64,000 nucleotides of DNA from Lachnoclostridium sp. Its GTDB lineage: Bacteria; Bacillota; Clostridia; Lachnospirales; Lachnospiraceae. The stretch spans positions 53,495 through 117,494 of the forward strand of contig JAMPEB010000007.1 in assembly GCA_023665475.1 (NCBI GenBank), in the 5' to 3' direction. Positions 63,428 through 64,000 of the stretch are shown in pieces. A program made the translations under genes and the position numbers. The notes under the pieces are model-generated. The model saw nothing but the letters and a program-made list of their open reading frames with translations, was not told where the DNA came from and did no database searches. Within the stretch, counting starts at the first letter, position 1; the number at the start of each line of letters is the position of its first letter.

Positions 63428-64000
63428 ATGACAACAAAAAAGGACAACAAAAGGGCTGTCACTATAGTGGCAGGAATTATGCTTGCGGTAGGAATTCTTT
63501 GGGTGGCAGGTGTTCTGTTGCTTCTTCATTATAAGCAGAACAGTAGAAAAAAGCCGGATGAAGCGGCCATGAAAAAGGCTGCAGCAGAAGCATTGGAGAT
63601 GAAATTCGGGGAGAAATTTATCATACATAGAGTACAAGAAATAAACCAGCTACGGTTTTGGGCGGTATGCTCGCCGGAGAGTAACAGGGAGGTGGTTTTT
63701 GAGGCAGAGTTATCTGGATATGAGAGTAGCGGGGTAATTAGTTATAATTATGAGAAAAGCGCTGTGTCATCGAAAATAAGCCAGAAGTTAGAGCAAGAGG
63801 TACAAGAGTATTTTCCGGGGAGCTATGTGCATACCATTATCTTTGGAGATGACATTGGTAAGCCAAAAGGGTCTCTGTTGGATGTTACTGTGGAAGAGTA
63901 CACTGCAAGGGAAGAATACAACCCTAATGTGCTTGATAGTGTCGAATGTCTGGTACAAATCCATGTCAATGAAGAAATCCTGTGGCAGGGGATGACCGAG
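63428..64000 (+). CDS. Array protein A4: membrane-anchored, type A, cut by window end
   Basis: First 191 residues of a type A protein. The N-terminal helix and about 60 residues are nearly identical to A1, including at DNA level, and bases 63945-64000 match 58757-58813 almost exactly, but the stretch between has diverged (IIHRVQEINQLRFWAVC and onward). AGGAG precedes the ATG. The mosaic of identical and different blocks points to recent duplication plus gene conversion or selection on the middle part. The 3' end lies beyond the window. Confidence 0.82.
   Translation, partial: MTTKKDNKRAVTIVAGIMLAVGILWVAGVLLLLHYKQNSRKKPDEAAMKKAAAEALEMKFGEKFIIHRVQEINQLRFWAVCSPESNREVVFEAELSGYESSGVISYNYEKSAVSSKISQKLEQEVQEYFPGSYVHTIIFGDDIGKPKGSLLDVTVEEYTAREEYNPNVLDSVECLVQIHVNEEILWQGMTE

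Overview
The window looks like a low-to-medium-GC clostridial chromosome, most likely a Lachnospiraceae-type gut Firmicute. The signs are AGGAGG ribosome sites, frequent TTG and GTG starts, tightly overlapping genes, TTGACA/TATAAT and TGnTATAAT promoters, GH25 muramidases with Big2 and SpaA-like domains, and glycan clusters rich in polytopic membrane transferases. No rRNA, tRNA, insertion sequence or CRISPR array was seen. The taxonomy is inference from style, not from a marker gene.

Region 1 (1-16 kb) is transport and stress defence. It holds a 5'-truncated FtsX/MacB-type permease with its ATPase, a methyltransferase / membrane protein / broken methyltransferase / heterodimeric ABC exporter cassette, a TetR regulator, a C-terminal-His phosphotransferase resembling rifampin phosphotransferase, a MATE efflux pump, and a cation:proton antiporter behind a fluoride (crcB) riboswitch with a terminator platform. 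The same GTTAG-N6-CTAAC operator half-sites occur at the promoters of the exporter cassette and of tetR, which suggests one TetR regulon.

Region 2 (15.5-20.6 kb) contains YjbR-like and DUF4261 proteins, a DUF1624-like membrane protein, an M15 peptidase and a zinc-ribbon membrane protein.

Region 3 (20.6-57.9 kb) is a large surface-glycan locus. It has an ABC flippase, a GT2, pseudaminic-acid genes pseF-pseI-pseG, SGNH-fold proteins, GtrII/GtrB-type transferases, a WecE-type aminotransferase, several polytopic GT-C-like membrane proteins (one broken), two GH25 muramidases, rmlB/rmlA/rmlC, and a Wzm/Wzt ABC-2 exporter with a Wzt carbohydrate-binding domain. That exporter is followed by a fused methyltransferase-kinase resembling the O-antigen chain terminator WbdD, and by a two-domain GT2. 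Two copies of a three-hairpin RNA element with compensatory stem changes sit directly before start codons in this locus.

Region 4 (57.9-64 kb) is a tandem array of at least seven related membrane or lipoprotein genes. They alternate between two subfamilies (A-B, A-B, A-B, A...) and are interrupted twice by remnants of a different gene. The array is preceded by a c-di-GMP-I riboswitch and terminator. The layout resembles a toxin-immunity array, and it is the best candidate here for an undescribed system.
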